A stretch of DNA of 64,000 bases from Berberis thunbergii (lineage: Eukaryota > Streptophyta > Magnoliopsida > Ranunculales > Berberidaceae), in contig QNQO01006976.1 in assembly GCA_003290165.1 (NCBI GenBank), positions 248,001-312,000 of the forward strand. The letters are read 5' to 3'. The first letter of the stretch is position 1. Each line of letters begins with the position of its first letter. Below the pieces are notes generated by a model. That model was not told where the DNA came from. It saw only the letters and a list, made by a program, of their open reading frames with translations, and made no database searches. The position numbers were made by a program, and so were the translations under genes. This document shows positions 22,846 to 33,084 of the stretch, piece after piece.

Positions 22846-24128
22846 GTCTCAGTTTTCATTTCAAATACCGAAACCTTTACAGGAAAACTATGTCAAAAAG
22901 TGCCCACATGCTGATCTCTCAATACAAAGGACTCTAGAACCTACTGAAGGTGTGTACACCTAAGTTTGAAAATTTGTAGTTCAGTCTTGTTAACTTTGAT
23001 GCAAAAAATATGAAACTGAAGGAGGAACACTAATATCGACCTCTACATTTATCTGCAGTGAATCTCTTATCATGGGCAGGGCCATTTGAGTGTGGAGAGC
23101 CACAAATTGGTGGAGCAGGATCAACATCTCCACATGTTGAGGTTCCTGTATCACATGTCACTCCTCGACCAACAAAGAGGGGAACAAAGTCACCATCATC
23201 AAAGCACTTGTATAGTAGCAACTCTGCATGCAATCAAACAAGAATCAAGCTGGAAGAGCCTCAAGCATCTGGAAACGGTGCATATGATCATCTGTAAGGA
23301 TAAGTCGCTTCTCTCTTTTTCCTATTATACAGTAGGATGTTTATGTTTTTGGACAATGGAGCAAAGGTGGGGCTGGACGGGTTTTGTTGTGTGTTTCCTA
23401 GCACGAACTTTTGTAAACTTCAAGGATCAGGGAATGTGTGACAGATGAAATATAAAAAGAAAACTATAATCTATAGAACTATTAGTTTATCCTCCGATCA
23501 TGCGTTTTCCTTTTCTGTGATTGTCGAGCAATTGATAGTTTTGATGTTTAACATCATTTCTAGTAGCATTTTTCAATCTAAAGGTCATAGTATATGGTAT
23601 ATGTATATGTTTAAGCATATAAGAGACTTATCCAAGCAAAGAGATCCCAAATATCACTTCCATTGATATATGCAAGTTAGTTATTGCTATCATCTATCAA
23701 TTCATTCATGTTACTTCTCTGTGTCATTCTTGTAGCGATGTATTCTTGTATCATGCAATATGTATAAATTTGGCTGAGATATATTACGTATCGTGCATAT
23801 TATAAGACACAGATAATGAACTCATTGAACTGACTTATTTAGTGTTTTTGCAGCATATAGTAGGGCCACTAGGCGCAATCGTGTTGGCAAGGGAGAATGT
23901 TTGCAAAAGGTAACCTGAAATACTAAGATTTCCTTTTCTACTGCTTGTTTATTGACTGAATCACTATCTTTTGATTTTTCTTCTACAAATCTGCTGCAGA
24001 ACAGAAGGGGAAGGCTTGGTTCACACACATTCTCTCTTAAACCACAGAACAAGGAGAAGACAGAGCAGGGAAATGGGTGAAGATTCTTTGACAACAACAA
24101 CTCCGTTGGACAGAAGAATTGAACAGGT
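22846..24128 (+). pseudogene. Unrecognised captured exons
   Basis: Splice-bounded blocks: about 22846-22950 (FSFQIPKPLQENYVKKCPHAD), 23059-23277 (LLSWAGPFECGEPQIGGAG, VEVPVSHVTPRPTKRGTKS), 23854-23910 (YSRATRRNRVGKGECLQK), 24000-24075 and a short start exon at 24075-24126 (MGEDSLTTTTPLDRRIEQ) before GTTTCA. Several donors and acceptors are good. Composition is low-complexity and basic. I cannot name the source genes, and more than one may be present. Confidence 0.4.
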
Positions 24129-25034
24129 TTCATCTTTTTTTGATTCTGAGTGTTACCCATTTCTTTGTTTTTTCATTTTTAGTAATGTTGTATCAAAGTT
24201 TGGGTTTTTAGATGTTACTTTCTAGGTTTTTGAACTAAATATTGTTGATTGATTCAGATTAGACATTTTATTTCGTCTCTCCAAAATTCTGGCAACTTTT
24301 TCAGATCCATTTTGCTGAAACACAATAGAGATATATAGGGAACCCCTTCTCAATTTTTTGTTGAAATTTCCCTATATAAGTTTCAGTACATCATTAGTAG
24401 ATTATGGGTGCTTGGGAACTTTAGTTGGAGGGAGGTTAACTATTTAAGTTAATTATTAGTTGGGTTATTGTTTAAAGTTAAAGGCCTATTGAACTGGCAT
24501 TTTCATAACTTCGTAGGATTTGTTTTCGTTCGGTTGTTTTTGTTATGTTTTTATTTTTCTTCTCCATTTGTAAACTGATCCAGTTTTTGGGATTGCAACT
24601 GATAGGTGTAAATAAAGTAATAATTGGCTAAGCAGAAAAAAGAAGAAGGAAAAACTAATAATTGAGTCAGTTGGAGACAAAATCTATAGCCCACATTTCT
24701 TTGTTTTTTAATGTTTTTACAAGTTCAGCTTGCCTTGGGCTAGAAACAGCTACCATTAGTGGTACATGTTATGTTTCATTATCAGTTGATATTTAATTTA
24801 GACATGGAAATAGCATATTCTGTGAGTTATAGCTTGTTTGTGTTCATAGATGTGTTGGGCGAAAAACTTTTGTAAGCTTGTTTGCTTAGATTTCTAGATT
24901 TCTAACTGTTTCTTGTTTGTTTATTCAGCACTAACATTTACTGTTCTCTGTAGTTTATATTACTAGTAATAGATGATTGCTTATTATAATTAAAAATCAT
25001 TTCTTGCATATATTTAAGCAACCTTAAAATGCAG
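24129..25034. other. Intron-like DNA
   Basis: T-rich, no coding block recognised between the unknown exons and the helicase fragment. Confidence 0.4.
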
Positions 25035-25290
25035 TGTGGTTCCAGCATTCAAGTCTGCAGCTGAAGATCTTTTGAGTTCATCTGGCCTTTCATCACTGGA
25101 GCTGCTCGCAGAGGCACTTGCAAAGACAACTGTAAGTGCTTTAAAATTTAGTTTTTTCACAAGTGAAATAAGCAAAATAAGAGTATTAACTTGAGGTGTG
25201 ACTTGTGCAGGGTTAAAATTTATCTTACAGCTGATTGGAAGGGTGTTGTGTTTGATGCGCCAACTGAAAAGCTGGATGCATTTCTTGCAG
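25035..25290 (+). pseudogene. DEAD-box RNA helicase (RH7/RH3-type) C-terminal fragment, two exons
   Basis: Exon 25035-25131 encodes VVPAFKSAAEDLLSSSGLSS and LELLAEALAKTT, and exon 25211-25290 encodes LTADWKGVVFDAPTEKLDAF with LAG before a donor. Both match the GUCT-containing C-terminal region of nucleolar/plastid DEAD-box helicases of the RH7/RH3 group, which remodel RNA in ribosome biogenesis. The intervening exon (the block after ALAKxAGY) is missing, and the helicase core motifs are absent. No stop is seen in the two exons. Confidence 0.82.
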
Positions 25291-25309
25291 GTATTTTCAT
25301 GTTGTATTT

Positions 25310-25690
25310 ACATTATGGTTGGTTAGCAGGTCTGTTAGCAAGTCTGCAAGTGGTTAGCAAGTTTGTTAGCAAGCTTGGAAATCTAGGGGTTATCTGTTAG
25401 CAAGTCTGGAAGTCTGGATGGTTACACAAAACTGGTGTGGCATTGTTGCTATATCAAATGCAGTGTTGTATTGTGCTTTATGGAGAATTATAAAGGTATT
25501 AGGAACTTTTAGGAACTGATATAAGTAGGGGAGTGTGTAACAGAAAGCATTGATTCATTTTTGTAAACACATTGTACAAGTGTAGGAGATTGGCAATCTC
25601 GAATTGTGCCTAATACATTCTAGTCTATCAGACCATTGTAACCTTTACATTCCAATCAAATAAATCTTTCTTTCCTATGAATTCTTTATC
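25310..25690 (+). mobile_element. Possible solo-LTR remnant
   Basis: Starts with repeated GTTAGCAAGTCTG units and contains a TATAAGTAGGGGAGTGTGTAA stretch that looks like an LTR promoter, then TTGTAAACACATTG and TCTATCAGACCATTGTAA. Composition suits a copia-type LTR, but termini and target duplication were not established. Confidence 0.4.
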
Positions 25691-25794
25691 TTCCCTTTCT
25701 GTGATTCTCTTGATAATGTTTGATTGCTGAAAAAGCAATATCATCTTCCAGTATTCTCTGTGATTGCATTATCAGTTTGAAATTGGATTGTTCT

Positions 25795-26218
25795 AATTCT
25801 GCAGCAGCAACAAAAAAAATAATTTGTTTTTGTATTATATTATTTTGCAACGGTTTCAAACCCTCGCAACAAACTAGATTTTTTTTTTGAATTTTGTTTT
25901 AAATGGCCACGGCTTACAACCGTGGACATCATTTACAACAGCTGAAACCCGTGGCCATAATTTGCAAAGGTTTAAAACCGTGGCCAACACTTGCCACGGC
26001 TTAAAACCGTTGCTAAAATTGTTGAAACGGCTGAAAACCGTGGCTAACACTGTTGCAATGGTTGTACACCGTGGCCATAACTTGCTAATATGTTTTGCCA
26101 CGGTTTGCAGCCGTTAATAGTGATTTAGTGACACCTCTACAGCCCACGACTCTAAAACGTGACAACTAGTTACCCTCACGGTTCCAAATCATTGCTGATG
26201 GATATTTTTGGTGTAGTG
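25795..26218 (+). repeat. Right subterminal array of Pack-CACTA-1
   Basis: GCAGCAGCAACAAAAAAAA, then AACGGTTTCAAACC and about nine CACGG/CCGTG palindromic units ending TTTTTGGTGTAGTG. Same order of landmarks as the arms at 10150-10631 and 55880-56390. Confidence 0.85.
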
Positions 26219-27734
26219 CCATCTCTGATTGGCGATTGGTTTTGCTTGGTCATCTATAGGGTTGGCGAGATCATTTTTCTATGCAATATGAGGGCTTCCC
26301 TAGCCGTCAAAGGGGTAAGGAACCCCCGGAAGAGGCTCCAAAGCTTTTTTTCGCCCAAATACTTGGAAAAATTCATGTGGAGGATGTTAAGGAGACACAT
26401 GTGGAGGGAACGAGATTTCAGAAAGAAGGAAAGCCAACCATCGGGATAATGGCATCTGATGAAACCCGTGGGGAGGCTTTCGTGGAACAACACGTGATAG
26501 TTCTAAAATTCTCTAGTTATAGGCAAACATTGGTAGAGATTCGAGATTCGATTCATCGAAACTGGGGGATACTTGGTGATTTTTCACTAGGACTTCTTGA
26601 TCAACGTCACATTCTTGTACGGCTTCAATCTGAGGCAGAAGCAAAGAAAGTCTTGTTGAGGGACTCTTTCTTGATTTGAGGAGTGTGATTCAAAGCCTTT
26701 TGCTGGCATGACGGTTTTAGTCTGAAAGCAGATCCGATCTCGGTTCCACTTTGGGTAGAGTTGCCTAAGTTACCTTTGCATTTATTTCATCCACCTCTTT
26801 TAAAATCTATTGTTAACTCTTTTGGTGGTTTTTTGCGCATGGATGACCATACTCATTATTTGTCACGGCCGGGTTTTGCCCGTGTATGCGTGGAGATGTC
26901 TTTGGCAGAAAAGTTACCGAATAGGATTTGGATTAACAGAGCAAACAATAGGGGCTTCTGGCAAAAATTGAATACCCGGGGTTCAGATACTCTGACTATT
27001 GTTTTTTGCTAGGACACCATGAAGAATTTTGCAGGAAAAAACTTGGCCTAAAGGGAAATGCGAAACATCTCATTTGATGATTGAAGCGAAGAACGAGAAA
27101 CATGAGGTGGAAGCTAAGGTTATGAAGCAACAATATATGTCAGTGGTCAATAAAAACAAAGTTGCAGAATGCGATGTGGGCACAAGTGGTTCAAAAAATA
27201 CGCTGGGGGAGAAAATTAAGGAGGGAAAGAGTACGGAGAAACTAGTGACCAAAGAACCGGAGAAATTAGTGTTGACAAATAAATTTGAGACACTTACGGC
27301 GGATATTGTTGAAAAGGAGAGCAACCAAAAAAATAAATATTTCGACTAGCAAAGAAAATGAGGAAGCCAATGATATTGTTGTGCCTGAAACGACGGAGGA
27401 AGGTCTACAAGAGGCGAGGTATACAATTAGTGAGATTGCAGATGCTATGCATGTAGACCCAAGGGCTAGCGTTGATATCGGCAACCTGGGGAAGACAAAT
27501 CCGGGGCTGGTAGATGAGTCAAAAGAGGTTGATTTCTGTCAATTTCATGGTCTAAAAGGAGAGGGATCTTGAGCATTTCAGGTTGACGTAGCAGGAGTTC
27601 ATGCTGTCCAAGGAGGGAGCCAAATGGGAGAGCGTGTTTTGCTGGGTGCTGATCAGGAAGACGAGCAGCAACTAATCAAGACCCCTAATTCAGAGACTCC
27701 AACAATGTTACAGCAGCTGAAAGAGACTCCAAAA
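26219..27734 (+). mobile_element. LINE-B ORF1 (DUF4283-type) middle segment, disrupted
   Basis: This encodes the nucleic-acid-binding ORF1 protein of a plant L1-type LINE. Around 26460-26680 it reads EQHVIVLKFSSYRQTLVEIR and LLDQRHILVRLQSEAEAKKV, the DUF4283 pattern, then after stops near 26677 the frame continues with VPLWVELPKLPLHLFHPPLL and GFARVCVEM. A hydrophilic Lys/Glu-rich tail follows with more frame changes. The segment begins with the CCA target duplication of Pack-CACTA-1 and ends at AAA before CACTACAAG of Pack-CACTA-2. Confidence 0.8.
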
Positions 27735-27900
27735 CACTACAAGAAATTGACAATTTAGAGGCGGTTATCTAGCGACGGTTTGAAAAATCTGCTGCTAAAT
27801 ACCATATTCAACGACGGTTGAATAACCGTCGTAGAATAATATTATTTAATGACGGTTATAATTAATTGCGACGGTTTTAACCGTCGTTATAAATAAAACA
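27735..27900 (+). repeat. Left subterminal array of Pack-CACTA-2
   Basis: AGCGACGGTTTG, AACGACGGTTGAATAACCGT and GCGACGGTTTTAACCGTCGT palindromes within 165 bp of the terminus. Confidence 0.8.
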
Positions 27901-27959
27901 TCAATTTTTAAAGCCAAATGTGAAATCTCGCAAGTTGGGATCAAATAAGATCTCAGTTG

Positions 27960-28324
27960 GGGTTTATTCTTTCGTTTGGTTGATCTAACGTAAGAAAGAA
28001 AAAAAAGCGAATGTACAGAACAGAGGAAGAGAAAGAGAAGAACTGAAGAGAAAGAGAGCTCACGATCGACGGAGATCGATGCAAAGAGAGATTGAGGGAG
28101 ATAGACGAGTATATGATCGACCGATCTGCTGTTGCTGCCTGTGAAATCAAAATCAAAGGTATGTTCTTCGCAAACTCTTCGATTTCTTCTTCTTCCCTTC
28201 AAATTCTTCTTCTTCCCCATCCCCCATCTGAATCATGGTGCCTGAACCTGAAGATATCGATATCAACAACGAGAAGAAACCTCGCCCTTTTGATGAAGAC
28301 GTTATAGCTCTCCTCAAAACCTAT
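27960..28324 (+). promoter_or_regulatory. Leader exon and unrecognised start exon of Pack-CACTA-2
   Basis: GAGA-rich leader sequence (AAGAGAAAGAGAGCTCACG) ends in CAAAG|GTATGT at 28158. A second segment begins with an ATG at 28235 and reads [20 protein letters not shown] then VIALLKTY to a donor (TAT|GTATCT) at 28324. The 30-residue peptide is acidic and unrecognised. It does not match the usual FIE N-terminus, so it may come from another gene and supply a start codon for the fused transcript. Confidence 0.45.
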
Positions 28325-28427
28325 GTATCTACTACTCTGCTCTCTCCCGTTTTTTTTTGTTTTAGGGTATATTCTTCGTCATTTGTCTCTAGGGTTTCTG
28401 ATTCACTTAAATTTTGTTTTTTTTCAG

Positions 28428-30090
28428 GGTCTGGGAATGTGGTAGAATTTCGCTTCTACAGAAATATGTGGATGAGGATGTAAGAATATTGAACTTAATT
28501 TCATGTCAATGTTGTTCTTATTTACTTGGACTTACTTGTGTGTGGAAATGCAAGTTTTTTGTGATCTAAAGAATGTTTTGGGCATATATCCCGATGCTTA
28601 GAAGGAAGAGACGTTCTACACTGTATGTTGGGCATGCAATGTTGATGGAGGTCCATTATTGGTTGCCGCTGGACTCAAAGGTGTGATTAGGGTTATTGAT
28701 GTGGCCACAAGGAAAAAGTGCTAGGTATATATTTTATGTTATACAGATGCAATCGTTTCTTCGTGATTTGATCTCATCTTGGCATTTGTTTTCTAATAAT
28801 TAATGTTAAAAGCAAAGGGAAATTTTCTATAAATACAATTAATAGAAACAAAATAAAGAGGAAGAGTGGGTTCGTTTATAGTTTACTTTGCTGCACAAAA
28901 TGTTATGATTCCCTTATTGTATCCTACAAAGTTGAAAGTGTATATATGATAGAATAGATGGAGCTTGTTAATTTCTTATCTCCTATAAATCATTGATCCG
29001 GCCACTAGTCATCGCGAGTCCAGTTTTCCAACCGATTAGGTACACCTCGGAGAGACTAGCTACTTGAACAGGTTTACCACTCACTAAAAGCTAAACCTTG
29101 GAGGAAAACAATTATCACCAACATATTGAAAGAAACTTGTCTTAAATCATCTTTCTAGACTAGCAGCTGGTATCATTTTCATCACGCCCTCCTTTGCATC
29201 ATCGAATGTGCATTCTGGGCATGAGAACGTTATAACAACAATGGCCATTGCCCATTGGCATGGTGTCAACATTTCTTCTTGGCTATTACTCTTCTTGGTT
29301 ATTACTGTGATTCAAAAGTTGATGCACATGATAGTAAGATATTTTGCTTAAACATGCATGTTGAATTGATATAAGGCAAAAATGAATTTAAATCCTAACA
29401 CATTGACTCAAATAAATATTGTACAAAGTAATATATCTTAATAAAAGAGATAGATACAATTGTACAAGGCTATAAATGCTTCTGATGCAAAATGATCGAT
29501 TGGTATTAATTTAATAATTTCTTGCTAACTGACTCTATTTTTATGCAATCATCCAAAATTTTATATAGATCATAGCATTTTAAACTCATAGAATCGTTAT
29601 GGTTTACTAACTTATCACACGCACATTAAAACATATATTACAAATATATGTTAACGTTGCTCATGTGTATGCAAAGCTTTGTTGGCCATGGGAAGGCCAT
29701 AAATGAAATCAGGACACAAGCACTGAAGCCTTTCTCTTGTGCTATCCGCGAGCAAAGTAAGATACTATATATTCTTTCACAACAGTTGCACTATTTTTTG
29801 AAGTTGAATATGTCTGAATTTTCAATTGAATATCACAGTATGAATCTGTCTGGCTATGGAATGTTCATACTGGTGTATGCGTTTTGATATTTGCCATAGA
29901 GAGGGGTCATCGCAGTGAAGTTGTAAGTGTGGTATACAAAATTTCTATCCGCTTATTTTAATCTCTCTCCCTCTTTTTCTTCTACGGCTCACCATGGATG
30001 TCTATTTGCTATAGGATTTCCATTCGTCCAACATGCATCCCATTGCAAGTTGAGGCATGGATAACACGGTTAAGATCTGGTCAATAAAAG
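28428..30090 (+). pseudogene. FIE: FIE (Polycomb WD40, ESC/EED homologue) fragment, five exons, nonsense mutations
   Basis: FIE is the WD40 subunit of plant Polycomb repressive complex 2. Exons: 28428-28479 ([11 protein letters not shown]), 28602-28724 (ETFYTVCWACNVDG, GVIRVIDV), 29675-29756 (SFVGHGKAINEIRTQALKP), 29839-29932 (ESVWLWNVHTGVCVLIFA, GHRSEV) and 30015-30090 (GMDNTVKIWSIK). They span roughly WD repeats 1-3. GT-AG signals are kept. In-frame stops: TAG at 28722-28724 and TGA at 30051-30053, the latter replacing cysteine in IASCGMD. The N-terminal exon and everything after repeat 3 are missing, so no functional propeller is possible. Confidence 0.9.
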
Positions 30091-30241
30091 GTACGTACTA
30101 CGTTCGTAGGACTCTGTTTTAGATTTTATATATGTAAGTTACTTGAGTTTTATATATTTTAGAATAGTTTGTTTTTTGAAAGCTAATAATATATCAGGTC
30201 TTTGTTGTTGAATTCATACTAAAACTCCTCCAATTATTAGT

Positions 30242-30585
30242 TTGAGTACTACCGAAATGGAGAAAGAAATAGTATCAAATGAGTTGTCCCCTAGAGGAAT
30301 TCTAGAAGACTGCACAAGGAGCTTATACTCCGAAACGGATAATTCCAAGACAAGCATTTCAGATTCTGAAGCTCAACCTAATCATAGAGCTAAGTCTAAC
30401 TGGAGTAGATTCTTCAGTTTATTGAAAGGTAGACCGATCAAGTGCTTGGCGAGCTTGCCTTCGAGCTTCCCTCCTGTTACAAGGGATGCTTGCACGATGG
30501 GCAACTCGTAGCAATCAAAACGCTAACTCGTGGAACAGCTAAAGAGAGGATAGCTGACTTTCTATGTGATTCTCTCTCTATGTAG
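30242..30585 (+). pseudogene. Receptor-like cytoplasmic kinase (class VI, RBK1/2-like) fragment with internal deletion
   Basis: Two pieces of one gene are fused. The N-terminal piece (frame of 30242) reads SPRGILEDCTRSL and AKSNWSRFFSLLKGRPIK. In another frame from 30481 comes the kinase N-lobe: KGCLHDGQLVAIKTLTRGTA and ERIADFL, with the catalytic AIK lysine context. The glycine loop (GQGSYAEVYKG) that should lie between is deleted, with a frame change. A stop follows before 30600. Activity is impossible. Confidence 0.82.
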
Positions 30586-30693
30586 ATTCATTATTATTTT
30601 ACTTCCACTTGTTTTTAATTTTTATTTGTGGCAAAAAGGAAGAATGAGAGAAACATAAAAAGGTAAAGATCTAATCTCAAATATATACCATAG

Positions 30694-31911
30694 GTACTGC
30701 TACTACTGTAGAAAATGGTTCTTTTGCCTTGCTCATGGATAATGTGTCCACCTGGGCAGTGAATTCCGCTCCTCATTGGAATTTGGCACCAAGGCCCACT
30801 GACTATTCTTCTTCAAGTATCATAATGGATCCACCGCATCATCAAGTTGCTGCTCCAGTCCCCTTTTATGATCCTTTTATGCATCCCTCAGTTGCTGGAA
30901 GCTATTGTTCACTCCCACAAAATTATTCTGATCGTCCATCTTCTAGTTCTCATGGTCAAACTCATGGAGTGGAAGGTGGTGTTGATAATTCTGTTATGGC
31001 CAATGGAAGAGGAGCATGCAAAAGAAAGAACTCAGTAAATTCCATTCTCTATGACAGAGGCAGCACCAGCAGCTACTATGATGGTGGGAGTTCTTCTGGT
31101 TTCTCCTTATCTTCTGACTTGCACTCGAAGAAGCTGACTAGAGGTGCTCAGAAAAGTCCTTGGGACCCAATGTGTATGACCTCCAATTACAGAGACAACA
31201 ATCTCTCCATTGCAGAAGCCTGTCAAAGGAATGTGAGAAGTCAATCTACACTTGATTTAGAAATGAATCTTGCTAGGACCCATCTATCAAACTATCCATA
31301 TGGTCATCTCCCTGCAACAAGTCATCCAATTACCCATTCTGGTGCACTTGATCTTACCAGTGCTACAAGCGGTGACTGGAACCATCCTATTATATCTCCT
31401 CCTGCTCAAGGGAGAATTCTGCCTGTAGGTTAGTATTAGACATTATTAATATTGATCACTTAATTCCTTTTTTGCGTTATTGACAAGATAATTTGTCGAA
31501 AATTACAGATACCAGTGGTCTAAGTCGAGGGCCGGGACAATTCTTTGTAGGGTGCAGTAGTGCCAGTGGGTCTGCGAAGTTTAATGGACACAGTCACAAC
31601 CACAATTCCAGCAGAAACTCCATTGCTCCTGTGCAAACTTTTCATGGTCCTGCCCCTCATTTTGCTGGGGGAGGTCGCAGCAGCTATGCTCAAAGAGCAA
31701 CACCCAGCTATAGTACCATATCAAGCTACCCACGCGTGGGACATGTGACGTCTTCTGAGAATGGTTTGCAGTCGGTTCCAGAAGCTTATACTTCCAGGCA
31801 TTCTTCATTAGGATGGCATAGCAATGAAAGGAATGGTAGACCAAGGATATCATATGATAGATTGCGCCCTTTTCTGATGATTTAGTTGCTCGTGATAGGA
31901 TGGTATCTGAG
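30694..31911 (+). pseudogene. RING E3 ubiquitin ligase (RHG1A/HIP1-like) fragment without its RING
   Basis: Two exons, 30694-31428 and 31509-31911, match the long disordered N-terminal and middle part of plant RHG1A/HIP1-type E3 ligases. Landmarks in order: ENGSFALLMDNVSTW, YDPFMHPSVAGSYCSLPQNY, SSSHGQTHGVEGG, KRKNSV, PWDPMCM, RSQSTLDLEMNLARTHLS, FHGPAPHFAGG and GWHSNERNGRPRIS. Seven hundred bases stay open. Near 31870 a single-base loss shifts the frame (DDLVARDRMVSE in the next frame precedes a good donor at 31911). The C-terminal RING-H2 domain is not present, so ligase activity is lost. Confidence 0.85.
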
Positions 31912-32002
31912 GTATGCTATTTTTCTTTTTGATTCTGTGATGATCAGTATATTAGCAAATTATTCTGCACGCTGAAACCCTTACAAAATATTTGACCTAT
32001 AG

Positions 32003-32475
32003 ATCCACCAGGGCTGGGGCTAAATGGGTTACAGATGGTGACACTAGTTATTATTAGAAAGTAACTAGGTGTGAGCTCATATTTTCGTGTCCTCGTGATA
32101 TCTACCCTCAAATAAGGATTTGGGGTGTTATGAAGCACTTGTATCACAAAATTCCAGATATTGCATCGAAGAAATCTCAGAAGTATGGTTACCTGTTAGA
32201 GCAAGAGAAGTAAGCAGACTTTGTTTTCTCCTACTTAAAAATGCATGGATATTTCATAGTGTCGACCAAATTTGACAAGTAACTGGACTCTCAATTGCAT
32301 GGTTTTCTGCAGGGCCCTCAATTCATTCCCTGACCTCCCAGATTTCGAGTTGTCATTAAGACCTGAGGACTACAATTTGCCAGAAATGGATCCAGCCGAT
32401 GGTGAATAATGGGAAATCAAAGTTCATACAATTAAAAAGCACCTCAAAGACGAGGAAGGTGGAACAGAAACATAG
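32003..32475 (+). pseudogene. Unrecognised captured 3' gene end, two exons, two internal stops
   Basis: First exon (to 32209) reads AKWVTDGDTSYY-stop, then RDIYPQIRIWGVMKHLYHK and ASKKSQKYGYLLEQE before a donor. Second exon starts at 32313 (NSFPDLPDFELSLRPEDYNL), has a TAA at 32407-32409 and continues in frame (WEIKVHTIKKHLKDEEGG) to a TAG at 32473-32475. The continued similarity in frame beyond internal stops (also TAG 32055-32057) marks a decayed real protein terminus. I do not know the family. Confidence 0.55.
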
Positions 32476-32814
32476 TGAGATCGGGCTGGCTTTCTTTTGA
32501 TTGTAATATTGTTTTTTTGAAAATTTGATTATGTCCATTGACAACTTGTAACAATTTTAATTTGTAATTTTCTTCTAGACAATGTATAATATTGATTTTG
32601 AAATGAAATTAAAGTTCCTCTTAATGTATGATGATGATATCATATGAGTTTAGTTTAGTGTCGTTGTTTATATTTGATTTTTTATTTGAGTCTAAAAGTT
32701 GTAGTGCATATGTTGGATAAATTATCTGGACCCAATGAAAAGAAAACACTACAGGTTGAAAAATGTGATTTTTATATGGTAAAAAAATTTGAATTATCAA
32801 AGGGAATTTAACGG

Positions 32815-33084
32815 CGGTTGCAAATCGTCGCTAAAAGGCAAAAAGTTGGATTGTTCATTGAATTTTGTCGACGGTGAGCGACAGTTATAAACGTCGCTAC
32901 ATTAAACCGTCGCTATATAGTTAGCGACGGTTATGCCATCGGTTGCTTAAAACCGTCGCTGAATGACCTAGTGACGCCTTTATTAGCGGCGGTTTTGTAA
33001 CCGTCGCTGTTTTATTTAGCAACAGTCATAACCGTCGCTGTATAACTTTGGCGACCGTTGCTAAAATACAGTTTTCTTGTAGTG
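32815..33084 (+). repeat. Right subterminal array of Pack-CACTA-2
   Basis: About nine GCGACGGTT/AACCGTCGC units, including AACCGTCGCTATATAGTTAG, ending TTTTCTTGTAGTG. A GTGACGCC block parallels the GCGACGCC block of family alpha right arms, suggesting related families. Confidence 0.82.

Larger units (their letters stand above)
15452..26218 (+). mobile_element. Pack-CACTA-1: 10.8-kb gene-capturing CACTA element
   Basis: The left terminus CACTACACCAAAA at 15452 and right terminus TTTTGGTGTAGTG at 26218 form a 13-bp perfect inverted repeat. Three-bp flanks are identical (CCA at 15449-15451 and 26219-26221), the target-site length expected for CACTA. Both arms hold family-alpha palindromes. Between them, all on +, are an untranslated leader exon, an F-box first exon, unrecognised exons, six exons of an ABC1-kinase gene, three exons of a TGA bZIP gene, further unrecognised exons and two exons of a DEAD-box helicase gene. 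There is no transposase, so mobilisation would need an autonomous relative. It is inserted in LINE-B. Confidence 0.85.
27735..33084 (+). mobile_element. Pack-CACTA-2: 5.35-kb gene-capturing CACTA element
   Basis: Left terminus CACTACAAGAAA (27735) and right terminus TTTCTTGTAGTG (ending 33084) form a 12-bp perfect inverted repeat. Both arms contain GCGACGGTTT...AACCGTCGC palindromes (family gamma). Flanking triplets are AAA and GAA, one mismatch from a 3-bp target duplication. Removing the element plus one triplet joins LINE-B ORF1 in frame (...KETP then IEFAGSV...). Contents, all on +: a leader exon, an unrecognised start exon, FIE WD40 exons, a receptor-like cytoplasmic kinase piece, a RHG1A-like E3 ligase piece and an unrecognised 3' end. 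No transposase is present. Confidence 0.82.

Noticed and set aside
32747..33084. CACTACAGG at 32747 as the start of a small separate CACTA MITE ending at 33084
   Set aside because: It matches the terminal repeat poorly after CACTACA, while 27735 matches for 12 bp, has the same gamma palindromes, and its removal restores the LINE frame. It remains a weak alternative.
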